A stretch of DNA of 27,150 nt from Hondaea fermentalgiana (lineage: Eukaryota; Sar; Bigyra; Thraustochytrida; Thraustochytriidae). The notes below the pieces were generated by a model that saw nothing but the letters and a program-made list of their open reading frames with translations, was not told the origin of the DNA and ran no database searches. Both the position numbers and the translations under genes were made by a program. The stretch spans positions 11,178 to 38,327 of the forward strand of contig NPFB01000161.1 in assembly GCA_014084085.1 (NCBI GenBank), written 5' to 3'. Below, piece by piece: positions 1-9,100 of the stretch. Each line of letters begins with the position of its first letter. Positions within the stretch are counted from its first letter, which is position 1.

Positions 1-108
1 TCGCTGGCGCATCTGGCGTCGAACCGCGATCTTCAGACCAAGCTGGCCGCTGCGGAGAGAATAGGCCGTACAAGACGCCGCGCCATGCGTGCGCGCGGGC
101 GAACTTGA
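1..108 (+). CDS. Possible C-terminal end of a gene running in from the left
   Basis: Frame 1 is open from the window edge to a TGA at 106-108. It encodes about 35 residues, starting SLAHLASNRDLQTKL and ending in an Arg-rich tail (RTRRRAMRARGRT). The first 20 codons end mostly in G or C, like the confirmed genes in this window, and the composition is protein-like rather than a simple repeat. An AATAAA-like hexamer lies at about 263-268, where a plus-strand poly(A) signal could be. The family is not recognisable from so little sequence. A short open stretch by chance is the alternative. Confidence 0.35.
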   Translation, partial: SLAHLASNRDLQTKLAAAERIGRTRRRAMRARGRT

Positions 109-491
109 CGAGCCTCTCTTCCTCGTCGCGCCCTGGCGCGTCGGGAGATAGAAGAGCGCTTTTCCCGATCAATGCTGCGGAGTCCCGTATGCGTTCTGTC
201 TACGCTTGGGACCTTCCATAAATCCTGCTTGTTTGCTTGCATTTGCCTGGTTGCTCGTGCCAAATAAAAAAGCAGAGCAGCAACAGCGGCGGAAGTCTCG
301 GCGATTCTTCTTTGTGGCTTCTGCGCCCTTGCTTCCTCTTCTTCTTCTTCTTCTTCTTCTTCTTCTTGTTCCTTCTGGCTCGTGACGCCTGTCGGCGAAA
401 ATCGAGAAGAAAATAAAACTCGCGCTCCTTTGACCGACGGCGACCGCTTTGGTCCACCGAATGACGCCGACGAGGCTCGAGGCCTAGCTGG
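109..491. other. Intergenic; CTT microsatellite
   Basis: No supportable gene. It contains an AATAAA-like hexamer near 263-268 and an uninterrupted (CTT)10 tract at 338-367. The open frames on both strands start at GTG or TTG, or are arginine/serine-rich antisense-like translations. Confidence 0.6.
338..367. repeat. (CTT)10 microsatellite
   Basis: Ten perfect CTT units in intergenic DNA. Confidence 0.9.
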
Positions 492-841
492 TCAATCACG
501 GCGCGGAGCGGTGCAACCGGACGGGGCGCGGTGCACGGCCACGCACGGGCGGGAGCCGCCGGCGATCTTGGTGACGCGGCTCGCCGAGGTCGCGAGCTCG
601 CAGCGCTTCGAAACCTCATTTGCGTGCTGGATGATGCCAGCCAGATCCCGCTGCGACCGCTCGACGATGACCGTGATCTTGGCTGCTACAGCTGCTGCCG
701 TGGATCTCTCGCGACGAGGCTCTTGCTCAGGAAAGATCGGGCGCCGATGATGGGGATGACGATGGTGACCGCGAGGTGACGTCGACCGACCAATGGGCGT
801 CACGCGTGATGCGATAGCGAATTTGCGGATCTTGCTCATTA

Positions 842-888
<47 letters not shown>

Positions 889-983
889 CCGCACTCGTGT
901 TGACATGGTGGTTTTGATGTTGGTTGAGGAATTCTGATTTCGGCCTCGAGGAAAAGGCATGAGGACAGGACTTTTCTCGGCAT
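492..983 (-). CDS. Weak candidate: small polyglutamine protein
   Basis: A complete ATG-to-TGA frame of 163 codons on the minus strand. A short N-terminal part is followed by 14 consecutive Gln (the CTG tract at 843-884 read in antisense), then a His/Arg/Pro-rich stretch. The last part has a more natural composition (for example KITVIVERSQRDLAGIIQHA) and very high GC at third codon positions. The weakness is that two plus-strand frames over 490-770 are also open, and one of them shares the same third positions, so codon bias cannot decide the strand. A shorter start at 839, just after the Gln run, is possible. No family is recognised. Confidence 0.27.
843..884. repeat. (CTG)14 trinucleotide repeat
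   Basis: Fourteen perfect CTG units. Read on the minus strand it would give polyGln, polyAla or polySer depending on frame, and all three frames are open across it. It lies inside the weak 492-983 ORF. Confidence 0.95.
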
Positions 984-1856
984 GCGGATTCAGAGTTAGA
1001 AACTACTGACTTCGAAGGCCGGGCACTTCGACAACTAGAGAGAACAACTTCTGCTTGTGTCGCGAGCAGGAAAATAAGGTCTCGATTGAACAATGTATGG
1101 AAAGGCAGAATGAGCGGCCGGGGAAAGCGGTGCGCGCGAGCAAGAGAGAATCGGAGAGAACGCATCTTTTATGTCGTTCATTCATCAATAGCAAGACCAA
1201 GCTGAATAGCAACAGCATAGGATGCGTTGCTTTGACTTACTTGCACCGGCCAGTGGCGGCTGCGTCGTTCGTCCTTGGGAGAATCTATAATGGGCCATTG
1301 CAATGCAAACTGACTTATAACTGCCTTGTTCGAGTTGATTATTTCTTCTCTTGGTAGTAGGCCTAGGCCTACTGCCAATGAGATTCTCATGAGGTTTCGT
1401 TCACGTGTTCTCATTTTGACCAAACAGCGAATCTGTGGTTGAGTGCACCATAAAACGACCATCCATGCGCAAACGAAGCATTTTCGAGGTTGCCTTGTTT
1501 TGTTCTTTGAAACTTCGTGTCAATCTAAGAGCATTGCAATCGCTATACCACTTCTTGGCGTGCAAGTGCGAGCTGCTTCGTGATGGTTACCAAAGAAGCA
1601 AAGACTCTTCGACGGCTTACCGAGCTTCTGAAGTCTCCGATGTCTCAAGTAGCAGCGTTTCCCTAAGTCCCTACTAGAAGTACTACGTTTGAGACACACG
1701 CACCTCCTTGTACCATAATGATGGCGCGAGCATCGCGCAGACTGGAGATTGCGGACTCGACGCAGCGCCAAAGAGAGCCCACGCGCGACCACGTAGAGTC
1801 TGCTCGAGAGCGCATCTACGCGCCCGGCTGCCCCGCTTCGCTTGCTCAAAGACACC
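984..1856. other. Intergenic region upstream of the GET3-like gene
   Basis: No supportable gene. The region is more AT-rich than the flanking genes and must hold the promoter and 5' UTR of the plus-strand GET3-like gene. Its most distinctive element is the inverted repeat at 1351-1378. The open frames here are short and mostly begin at non-ATG codons. Confidence 0.6.
1351..1378. repeat. 28-bp inverted repeat with an 18-bp perfect palindromic core
   Basis: The core AGTAGGCCTAGGCCTACT (1356-1373) equals its own reverse complement. Beyond one mismatched pair on each side (T1355/G1374), the arms TTGG and CCAA pair again, giving 28 bp centred at 1364/1365. It lies about 480 bp upstream of the GET3-like start codon. 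It could be a dimeric protein site or a cruciform. Confidence 0.85.
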
Positions 1857-3107
1857 ATGCAGCCGCGCCTGCTCAACGAGGTCGAACGCCAGCGATTCAT
1901 CTTTGTGGGGGGCAAAGGCGGCGTGGGCAAGACGACAGTGTCCGCGAGCCTGGCAGTCGGCCTTGCCAAGACGCATGAGCGCGTTCTCATCATCTCCACG
2001 GACCCAGCGCACAACCTGAGCGACGTTCTTTGCGCACCCGTTGGCAAGGAAATCGGGCGCGTGCCCGGCTACGACAACCTTTGGGCGGTCGAAACCGATC
2101 CAGCCAAGGGTCTCGAACGCTTTCTGCGCGAGCACGCAAACAGCAACCAGCAAGGACAGCAACAACAACACCAACAACAACAAAGCCTCGACGCACAAAT
2201 CAGCAGTGCGTTTCAAGAGGCCCACGAATGGCTTAGCAGTCTCCCCGGGATTGACGAGGCCGTCTCGCTCATGCAGCTCTTCGAAACAGAAAAATCGCTT
2301 CACGAGCGCTTTGACAAGCTGGTCATTGACACTGCACCAACAGGCCACACTCTCAAAATGCTGCAGCTCCCCCGCGTTCTCGAAATCGGCATCTCGCGAC
2401 TCGAGTCATGGAAAGTCAAACTTTCCGGGTATATTGCAATGGCATCCATGTTCTTTGGCGGCGCTGGGTCAGCGCAAGCCCAGCCGCTCGCCAGCGAACA
2501 GGTTGCCGCCAAACTTCGAAGGCTCAAAGAAGGCATTCAGCAGCTTCGTGCTCTCCTTCAAGACGGCGACGTCTGCACGTTTGTCTGCGTTGGCATCGCC
2601 GAGTCGCTCAGCGTGCTCGAAACAGGCCGCCTGGTCTCCTCGCTCGAGACCGCCAAGGTCGACTCTCACGTCATGATTGTAAACAAGCTCCTTCCCGAGA
2701 TCTTCGCCTCCGACATTGACAATTCAGCAACTTCAACAATCAAACATCATAATGATAAAGATCAAGCGTCCAATGGCGTTGCTCACGCTACGGGCACTAC
2801 AGAGGACCTGGGCACCTCGACAAGGCCATTGAAGACGCGTCGCATCGAGCCTGATCCGGCCGCAGTCGCCCTGGCGCTCTGCGAGGCGCGCGCGCGCACG
2901 CAAAAAAAGTATCTTGCCGCCCTTTTGAGCACCCACGGTGCAACGCATCGTGTCTTTGGGATCGAAGAGCTGGCATTCGAACCGACTGGTCAGGAACACC
3001 TCGATCGCTTTCTCATGTCTGCAAGCGCAAAGGTATCTCCTGCGCTTCAGGCGACGGCCGCCCCATTCCCGGTCAAAGAGTCAGAAGCTGCCACATCTGC
3101 CACATAA
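1857..3107 (+). CDS. GET3/ArsA-family ATPase (tail-anchored protein targeting factor-like), CxxC incomplete
   Basis: 416 residues. GET3 proteins are dimeric ATPases that carry tail-anchored membrane proteins to their target membrane. Visible motifs are the deviant P-loop GGKGGVGKTT (18-27), switch I STDPAHNLSDV (47-57), switch II DTAPTGHT (158-165), the VNKLLPE stretch (275-281) and the C-terminal QKKYL helix (349-353). A Gln-rich insertion (about 97-109, CAA/CAG codons) sits in a loop after the ETDP segment, and a hydrophilic insertion occupies about 285-332. The zinc motif CxxC of cytosolic GET3 is broken: Cys342 is present but the position three before it is Leu339. I chose ATG 1857; the frame upstream is open only to a TAG at 1794 and offers just a TTG. 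There is no obvious transit peptide. The family is certain; cytosolic versus organellar paralog is open. Confidence 0.93.
   Translation: MQPRLLNEVERQRFIFVGGKGGVGKTTVSASLAVGLAKTHERVLIISTDPAHNLSDVLCAPVGKEIGRVPGYDNLWAVETDPAKGLERFLREHANSNQQGQQQQHQQQQSLDAQISSAFQEAHEWLSSLPGIDEAVSLMQLFETEKSLHERFDKLVIDTAPTGHTLKMLQLPRVLEIGISRLESWKVKLSGYIAMASMFFGGAGSAQAQPLASEQVAAKLRRLKEGIQQLRALLQDGDVCTFVCVGIAESLSVLETGRLVSSLETAKVDSHVMIVNKLLPEIFASDIDNSATSTIKHHNDKDQASNGVAHATGTTEDLGTSTRPLKTRRIEPDPAAVALALCEARARTQKKYLAALLSTHGATHRVFGIEELAFEPTGQEHLDRFLMSASAKVSPALQATAAPFPVKESEAATSAT
2155..2182 (+). repeat. CAA/CAG-rich tract encoding the Gln-rich loop of the GET3-like ATPase
   Basis: A run of CAA, CAG and CAC codons inside the ATPase gene gives an interrupted polyGln segment. 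It is in frame and does not break the ORF. Confidence 0.8.
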
Positions 3108-3167
3108 AAGGAATGTGGGGTGGGCGGGAAGAGAGAGGTGAGGTGAGGAATCGATTCCTACAGCACT

Positions 3168-4184
3168 TTAAGAGCATGTCCTCTGTGCGTCCTTGTGCGC
3201 GGACGATGTTGCTGCTGCTGCTGCTGCTGTTGCTGCTGCTGCATGCGAACAACTCGTGCACTCTAGAGTCCCCTTCCGAGTCGACACCCTTTCCATGCTG
3301 GACGGAGTGCTTGATTCTGGGAAAAAGTAGTCATCAAGGTAGCAAAAAAACTGCTGAAAGTACCTTCGACCTGTGGCGTGGTGCTCCTCATGTCGGGCAG
3401 GCCCTGCCAGTAACCCCGCCGGGAGCACGCGGTGCAGCATCCATGGACAGTCGAATCCAGCATGGATTTCCGTTAGCATGTACGTGATCACTGCATTATA
3501 CACCATGCGTGTGAATGGATGTAATCCGAGCACGTTGAGTACGAAAATGTTAGTCCCCACCTGCAAGCTGCCGTCCACGAAAGAGTGTCGCAGTACCTCG
3601 GTTGAATAAAGTGCTGCTGCAGAATGATGTCGAGCATGGAGCGGCCGCAATGCTTTGATACGATGCATAGCCACGTGTATTGGGAAAAAAATCAAGTCAT
3701 AGAGAAAAAGGCCAGCAATCACTCCTAGAGCGACCCTTGCCGCGGACTCCGGACCTTGCATTGGGAGTTGTCGCCGCGGAAAGAACATGTCATAGCCCAT
3801 TATAAGTCCCAAGTACACCGCTCCAGAAGTATAAGGTACGCCTGTGTGATAGTCAACCTTGCGCTGATTCGGTTTCATCAGGTACGCTTTCCATGACGGC
3901 AGATACTTGTCGACCACCGTAAACCAGTTGAGCCACGTTGCAAAGCACACCGTCGCCCAGACAGGCTCAAAGGAGTCGTGCTGGAACCACCACCTTGCAC
4001 GTAGCCACGTCCAGATCTGGGCCAACGACGCGTCCGCCTTATCTGCGTGGGCCGCCCAGGCCACCAGTGCGGCCAGCGCCACAGCGCGCGTCGCTCTGAC
4101 CTTTCGGGCGAACCCTGTTGATTTGCTCGACGCGTCAAGGTATCTCTCCTTGTTCTTGTTCTTCTCTTTCCCGCCCAGCTCCAT
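3168..4184 (-). CDS. Fatty acid hydroxylase / sterol desaturase superfamily membrane oxygenase
   Basis: 338 residues. It belongs to the di-iron membrane enzymes that hydroxylate or desaturate lipids, typically in the ER. All three histidine boxes are visible: HVAMH (170-174), HARHH (183-187) and HEEHH (265-269), with additional His near 200 and 241. Hydrophobic segments surround them (about 152-168, 210-225, 228-240), and a further one lies near the N-terminus (about 34-46). The annotated start is ATG 4184; the frame continues upstream to a GTG at 4352 with Ser/Arg-rich sequence I regard as 5' UTR. The C-terminus ends in an Ala-rich run interrupted by Thr (about 314-325), made by a CTG-type repeat. 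Its stop lies 60 bp from the convergent GET3-like gene, so the 3' UTRs probably overlap. Whether the substrate is a sterol, sphingolipid or alkane is not readable from sequence. Confidence 0.9.
   Translation of the reverse strand: MELGGKEKNKNKERYLDASSKSTGFARKVRATRAVALAALVAWAAHADKADASLAQIWTWLRARWWFQHDSFEPVWATVCFATWLNWFTVVDKYLPSWKAYLMKPNQRKVDYHTGVPYTSGAVYLGLIMGYDMFFPRRQLPMQGPESAARVALGVIAGLFLYDLIFFPIHVAMHRIKALRPLHARHHSAAALYSTEVLRHSFVDGSLQVGTNIFVLNVLGLHPFTRMVYNAVITYMLTEIHAGFDCPWMLHRVLPAGLLAGPARHEEHHATGRRYFQQFFCYLDDYFFPESSTPSSMERVSTRKGTLECTSCSHAAAATAAAAAATSSAHKDAQRTCS
3207..3243. repeat. CTG-type repeat coding for polyalanine
   Basis: Interrupted (CTG)n tract. On the minus strand it reads as GCA codons with two ACA interruptions, giving the Ala/Thr run near the hydroxylase C-terminus. 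Confidence 0.85.
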
Positions 4185-5655
4185 GACGACGCCGAGTTCC
4201 TCGCTACAGACTTGCGAGCGACCGAGCTTGCGAGCGGCGGGTGAGAGCAAGAGGGAGGGCGAGCGGGTGAGCGTTACCGCGAAAAGCGACAGGCATTTGC
4301 GGTTTGTCTGCGCGCCGCGGCAGCTTCGCGCCTCGGCGAGAGCGAAAGACACCGGCGTGGTGCGGCGCGTTGCAATTTTCGCGGGTGACCGCTAGATGGA
4401 CGCTTGCTGAAGGCTTTTCTAAACTTACCCGTTACGGTCTCGGAAGGAAGCCCATTTACTCTGGCAGTTTCGTCACCACCCGCGCACATTTGACCATCGC
4501 CTTTGGATTCTTCTCAAAGTAGCCCAGGCCTAGAGCGAAAATTAGGAAGGAAAAGTGAAGAACTGCAGTGAGCAGAGTTTCCGGAGATGGCGCTAGAAAT
4601 GCAGATGCACGCACGCACCTGCATGCACAAGAGAAGGGGTGAATATGCACTGTGTCCATGTAGTATACCCTTCGAAGTTCGAAGCAGATAGGGCCTAGTG
4701 GCTTCAAAGTTAGAGTTGTAAAGAGTTTGGGTAGGTGTAAAATGGACAGTAAGACCAAAGTGATGAGGCCAGCCCAGCTCCAACGGGAAAAAAGATCAAT
4801 TACCACGACAATCAAACCTTGATCCGGACTTTCTTTTTTTCTTTAATAAAAAGAACTCCGGCATAGCAGATAGCGTGGGCAAAAAAGAGTAGAAGCACTG
4901 GCGGCAGGAAGGCCGACGACGTCTTTATCTAGAAAAGAGTCAACGTGCAGACGAAAAGAATTGGTGTCGCAACAAAGAGCAAGTCGTCATGAACAACAGA
5001 AAAACAGAAGAATTCTTTGCCATCCTTGCTTCCTCACCTAAAAGCCAGGCACCGCGGACAAGACAAAACGAAAGCCTGCTTTTTTGTCCCGCACTAAAAT
5101 GATTTACCTTGAAAACAAATAATAATATTTCGTTCATTCGAAGCAACACACTTTTGGTCTGTTGTTCGACACTGATTCCTTCTCAATAAAGTCAAGCGCT
5201 GAAAAACTGCTGCCAAACAGGCAAATTTATAAAATATTGTAGATGCTGTCGAGAGGCTGTTCCATTCGGATCAAAGCTGCCAGACCGAGACGAGAGATGC
5301 CAATCTACTATAGCTCCCACGCCGAACGGGAGGCAAACAGGTAAAACACATACACACATACACTGAGAAAAATTGCACATTGCACGCCTTTGTCATGTCA
5401 GCAAGGCTCACATGGAAAAAAATCGAAAAGGTACAGAGGAGCGCTCTCTTGCCGCAAATAGATTGACGATAGCCATCCACAGTCTGCGAGACCAAATTCG
5501 TTCAAGGATTGATAGAGAAAAATATGATCGTGAGGCTCTCCGCCCCCGTTGTCACGGCCCGTAGATCGACCGCTCGCTACCTTGCTAACGAGCATACGAA
5601 GAATTGTGCCTCGCGCGTGCAAACCATCCATTTTTGAATGCTTATATTGATCAAA
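4185..5655. other. Intergenic, relatively AT-rich; no gene seen
   Basis: About 1.5 kb upstream of the minus-strand hydroxylase and downstream of the small ORF at 5656. It is poorer in GC than the coding DNA, with several A/T runs and TTTAATAAA-like stretches (about 4840-4850) that could be 3'-end signals. Short frames, including a hydrophobic one on the minus strand at 4456-4815, start at non-ATG codons and lack codon bias. No tRNA or other RNA gene is recognised. Confidence 0.6.
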
Positions 5656-5874
5656 TTAGCGAGTCAGCGCGTCGACATGCAAGATGACTCGACATGCTGT
5701 TCGCAGGTCCTCATCTGCCCATTGCCGGCGCCATGAACGCGGCGTCTTCGTCTCGGTCATGCCGCGAGCGGCCTCGAGAGCCTCGCTCACAAGCAGCGCT
5801 CGCACACGCAAGGCAACGTCCTCCTCGTGCGGAGCCTCTACATCCTGCATCACCTTGCTCACGGGACAGCCCAT
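5656..5874 (-). CDS. Small hypothetical protein with N-myristoylation-like start
   Basis: 72 codons, ATG 5874 to TAA 5656. The ATG has a strong context (A at -3, G at +4). The first residues, MGCPVSK, fit the N-myristoylation pattern with Gly2 and Ser6, plus Cys3 as a possible palmitoylation site. The rest (EAPHEEDVALRVRALLVSEA and onward) looks like an amphipathic helix with balanced acidic and basic residues. Codons end strongly in G/C, unlike the AT-rich DNA just downstream. Plus-strand frames over the same DNA are Ser/Arg/Ala-rich, which is typical of antisense translation. The ORF is divergent from the armadillo-repeat gene, with 319 bp between the starts. Function is unknown. It could instead be the last exon of a longer gene. 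Confidence 0.45.
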   Translation of the reverse strand: MGCPVSKVMQDVEAPHEEDVALRVRALLVSEALEAARGMTETKTPRSWRRQWADEDLRTACRVILHVDALTR

Positions 5875-6193
5875 CTTTCTGCGGAGCGCTCCGGGCGCCG
5901 CCGCGCCTCTCCTTCCCTCGCGCGTGCGTGCGTGCGCGCGCTTCAACTCTGATCTCGATCACAGCGCAATCTCGCTTCTGGTCATACGAGCCGTTGCAAA
6001 GCAAAACGGTGTGTACTCCACTCTACTCATTCAGAACGGAATTTCTCGATTTCTCTTTTATTTTCTTCCATCGATCGATTGAACGAGTGAATGAAAGAGG
6101 ATTGAGATCATTCACCAAAGACTTGGCTGGCTTCGCCCATACAAATGGCCCGCGTCGGCTGGCCATGATCTGCGCTCGCCCTGTGCTTTCAGG
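5875..6193. promoter_or_regulatory. Divergent intergenic region between the small ORF and the armadillo gene
   Basis: 319 bp shared by two divergent starts, so it presumably carries both promoters. The half near the armadillo gene is AT-rich with a T-rich patch (about 6040-6070). The in-frame stop nearest upstream of the armadillo ATG is a TGA at 6092-6094. No recognisable TATA or known motif can be claimed. Confidence 0.45.
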
Positions 6194-9100
6194 ATGAGCA
6201 GGCTAGCGCAGCGACGCCTCGCACGGGCGCCGCGTCGCAAGAATCGAAGGAGACTAAGCTCGGCAGAGGACCTCGCAGAAAGCTCACAAGAACGCATCGA
6301 GATCATCGCGCGCCTTGCGCGAATCAGCGCGCTGCGCGGGCTCGCTAGAATATGTGAAATGTGCAAGGCCTCGGGAGGCTCGCATTGTGCTCGCGTTGAA
6401 AAAGCAGCGTTTGCACTCTTGCGTGCCCTCCTTTGTGCGAGCAACAAGCTCGACGAGACGCTCGCAAGTGATCATGACGCTGCGCTCCGCTTCCACACGA
6501 CCTTTGAACAATGGTGCGGTGGTCTCGCGGGTCGCGTGCAGGACGCGACAGATCGCGTCGATATGGCGGCAAAGGCATCGCCGCTCCATCGCTGCGTGCG
6601 CGTTGTGGCTATTCGCAAGAACTTAACGCAGGCTGCCTTGGAGATGGAAACACTACTGGCAGAATACACGAACGAATTCTTGCCTTGTCTCGAGGCGAAC
6701 GAACAACGACGCGTAAAGCTAGTCCTCGAGTGCGTGCGTGCGCACTATGCAACCTATGAGGTCGAGCGGGACATGCGTGTGAGGGACATGCAAGAGGAGA
6801 AACTCGCCCTGGCCATTCGTTCCAAACTGCAAGCCCTCCACAAGATCATTCTCATGCATGGCGAGGAGCTTTGCAAGCAGCATGACGCAGATAGGGCACG
6901 CTGCGCCAAGATTGGACATCGCATGGACAGTCTTGGCCTCGACCTTGCTGCGCGCCCAGCTTCAGTCAAGCTCAAGCCGCTTCCGCACTCCCCGCGTCTC
7001 CTTGCGCGCTCGACCGCAGACATTGACGCCTTTACACATGCCGAGATGGGCCGCTTACGAAGTGTGCCGGACGATCCAAGACTTCGATTCTCACACGTCA
7101 ACAATCATCAATATTTCAAGCACGAACCAGCCCTTCCTGGACTGACAACTGGCATTCTCATGGATGAAGCTGTGGACAAGGAACTCCCCCGACGCAAGGC
7201 GCTCGACGATTTCCGCAAAACGACTGACTGGGCACTCGCCGATGAGCACAGACTTGCCCTCGAGGCGCTTGCCAAAACTTGCTTTTGCAACACGCAAGAG
7301 ATCGTCCAGGATCTGCAAGCTCTGAATTGTGGCGAGCTTGGGTTTCAGACGCGCCATCTCGGCCACGTTGCTCTGCACACGCGCCCCTCCAAGGGCGTTA
7401 TATTCGCATATTTGCACCTCGAAGGATCCCCCGCAAAGTACTTTATCTCACTCACACACCAACGCGAGGATCGCGGAGATGACGACGCCAATCAGTCAAA
7501 CGACGCCTTCGATCCTTGGGATACCGTCGACGACCCCGACGAAGTAAGACAAGCAACCACTGCCGCCGCGGAACTGCAGCGCATGCGACGCGTCATCCGA
7601 TACACGCTACACATTGAGCATTATTCACGGCTTCTCAACGAATCGAATGGAAACAGAGTGATTCGACGACTCAAAGACGTCCGTCCCGGTGACACGATTG
7701 CAGTCGATGCTGCTGCAGACCAATTACGGACGAATCTTCGTGTCTTCCTCGCACAGGCTAATGCTCACGAGGTAGCGGACTTACTCGCGCGCCATCTAGC
7801 TCACCCCAATCTTGTCGCGATTGCCTGCCAGGCGCTCAGCGAGCTCTTGTCATCGGACGACTTTGCTGGCTCAGCAGACCCCACCCGCAGAGCCTTTCTC
7901 CATGAGGGCGGGGTTAACATGCTTCTCAGCGTGGTCGACATTTATCGAAGTGTCGCAAGTGGAGACGACGACAATACAGACGCAGCGGCGGCGGCCCTTC
8001 AGACGCTTCACACGCTCGCGAACTGGCGTGAGGACGCCCTCCGGCAAGAACTTTTGATGCACAAGGCCGTGGCCCGCTGCGCGAGCGCGCTGTACGACTT
8101 AAATGCGCACCCACTCGCTCTTCAGCACGCGTGTGGAGTCATTCGCGTCCTCACCGAATCGGAAAGTGGCCGCGAAGCCGTGCTCCGACTTCCAGAGAGC
8201 GCTGCATACCTTTGCGAAGCAATGCTCTCATGCCCTGTCAAGCGCGCTTTCGCGCCTGCGCAGAGACTGGCGTGCGAGTGCGTTGCAAATGTAGTTCTGG
8301 AAAATGAAGCCAATGCTGCTGCACTCGTCGCGGCTCCGAACGATGTTGGCGTACGATTCTTGAGCGAGGTCATCACGCGTGCCCCAGGAAATGTGTCCGT
8401 CTATAGATCTGTGTGTGCTGCGCTAGGGCGCTTGGCGCGCTTCGAGGGTCGCGCACTTCTCCGTTGCAAGGCGATCGCACTGGAAACCGTCATCCACGCC
8501 ATGCAACGATTCCTTCACGACGAGCACATCCAAGTGCATGGACTTATGACCCTGGCTTATACCGTGCAGCACGCACGGCACCAGCGGCAATTCATTCTCT
8601 GCAAAGCTCAGGGCTTTGATCGCATCGCCGCGGTCTTGGATGAGCCTTCTCTGCGCGAGGCGCATTGGCGTGCGGCATATGCACTTTGTGAGCTCGTCCG
8701 AGGTCGCGGCCCTCGTCGTCGATGTTCGCGGCATGTTTTGGAGGCCATGCATCACGACGGCATCGTGGAGCGCCTTGTCGATCTTGCATGCCCAGCAGCA
8801 GCGCGTTCTGCATCAGCAAACGCGATTCAAGGAAAACCTTTCACGTGTGATCCACGCCTCGTCTTTTGGACGTTTCGATTTCTTCGATACCTCGTCCGAT
8901 CGTGCACGCGAGAACACATTATTCGTCCCATGCTTGACGCAGAGCCGCTCGACAGTTCTGCGTCTGAAGGGGAGGGTCAAGAATCGGATGACGAGGCACA
9001 GAGTCTCGAGGCCAGCGGCGACCCGAGCCAGCGTGACACTGCGACGCAAGATATACCTGCACCCCCGCCCGAGCCAGAGGTCTGCACGCGAGGCAAAGAA

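Noticed and set aside
382..779. Two plus-strand frames over the weak polyglutamine ORF
   Set aside because: Both begin at GTG. They are not excluded entirely, since codon bias is shared with the antisense frame, but neither has a complete ATG-to-stop structure of comparable length.
4456..4815. Hydrophobic 119-codon minus-strand frame
   Set aside because: It starts at TTG, lies in AT-rich DNA without codon bias, and has no recognisable motif.
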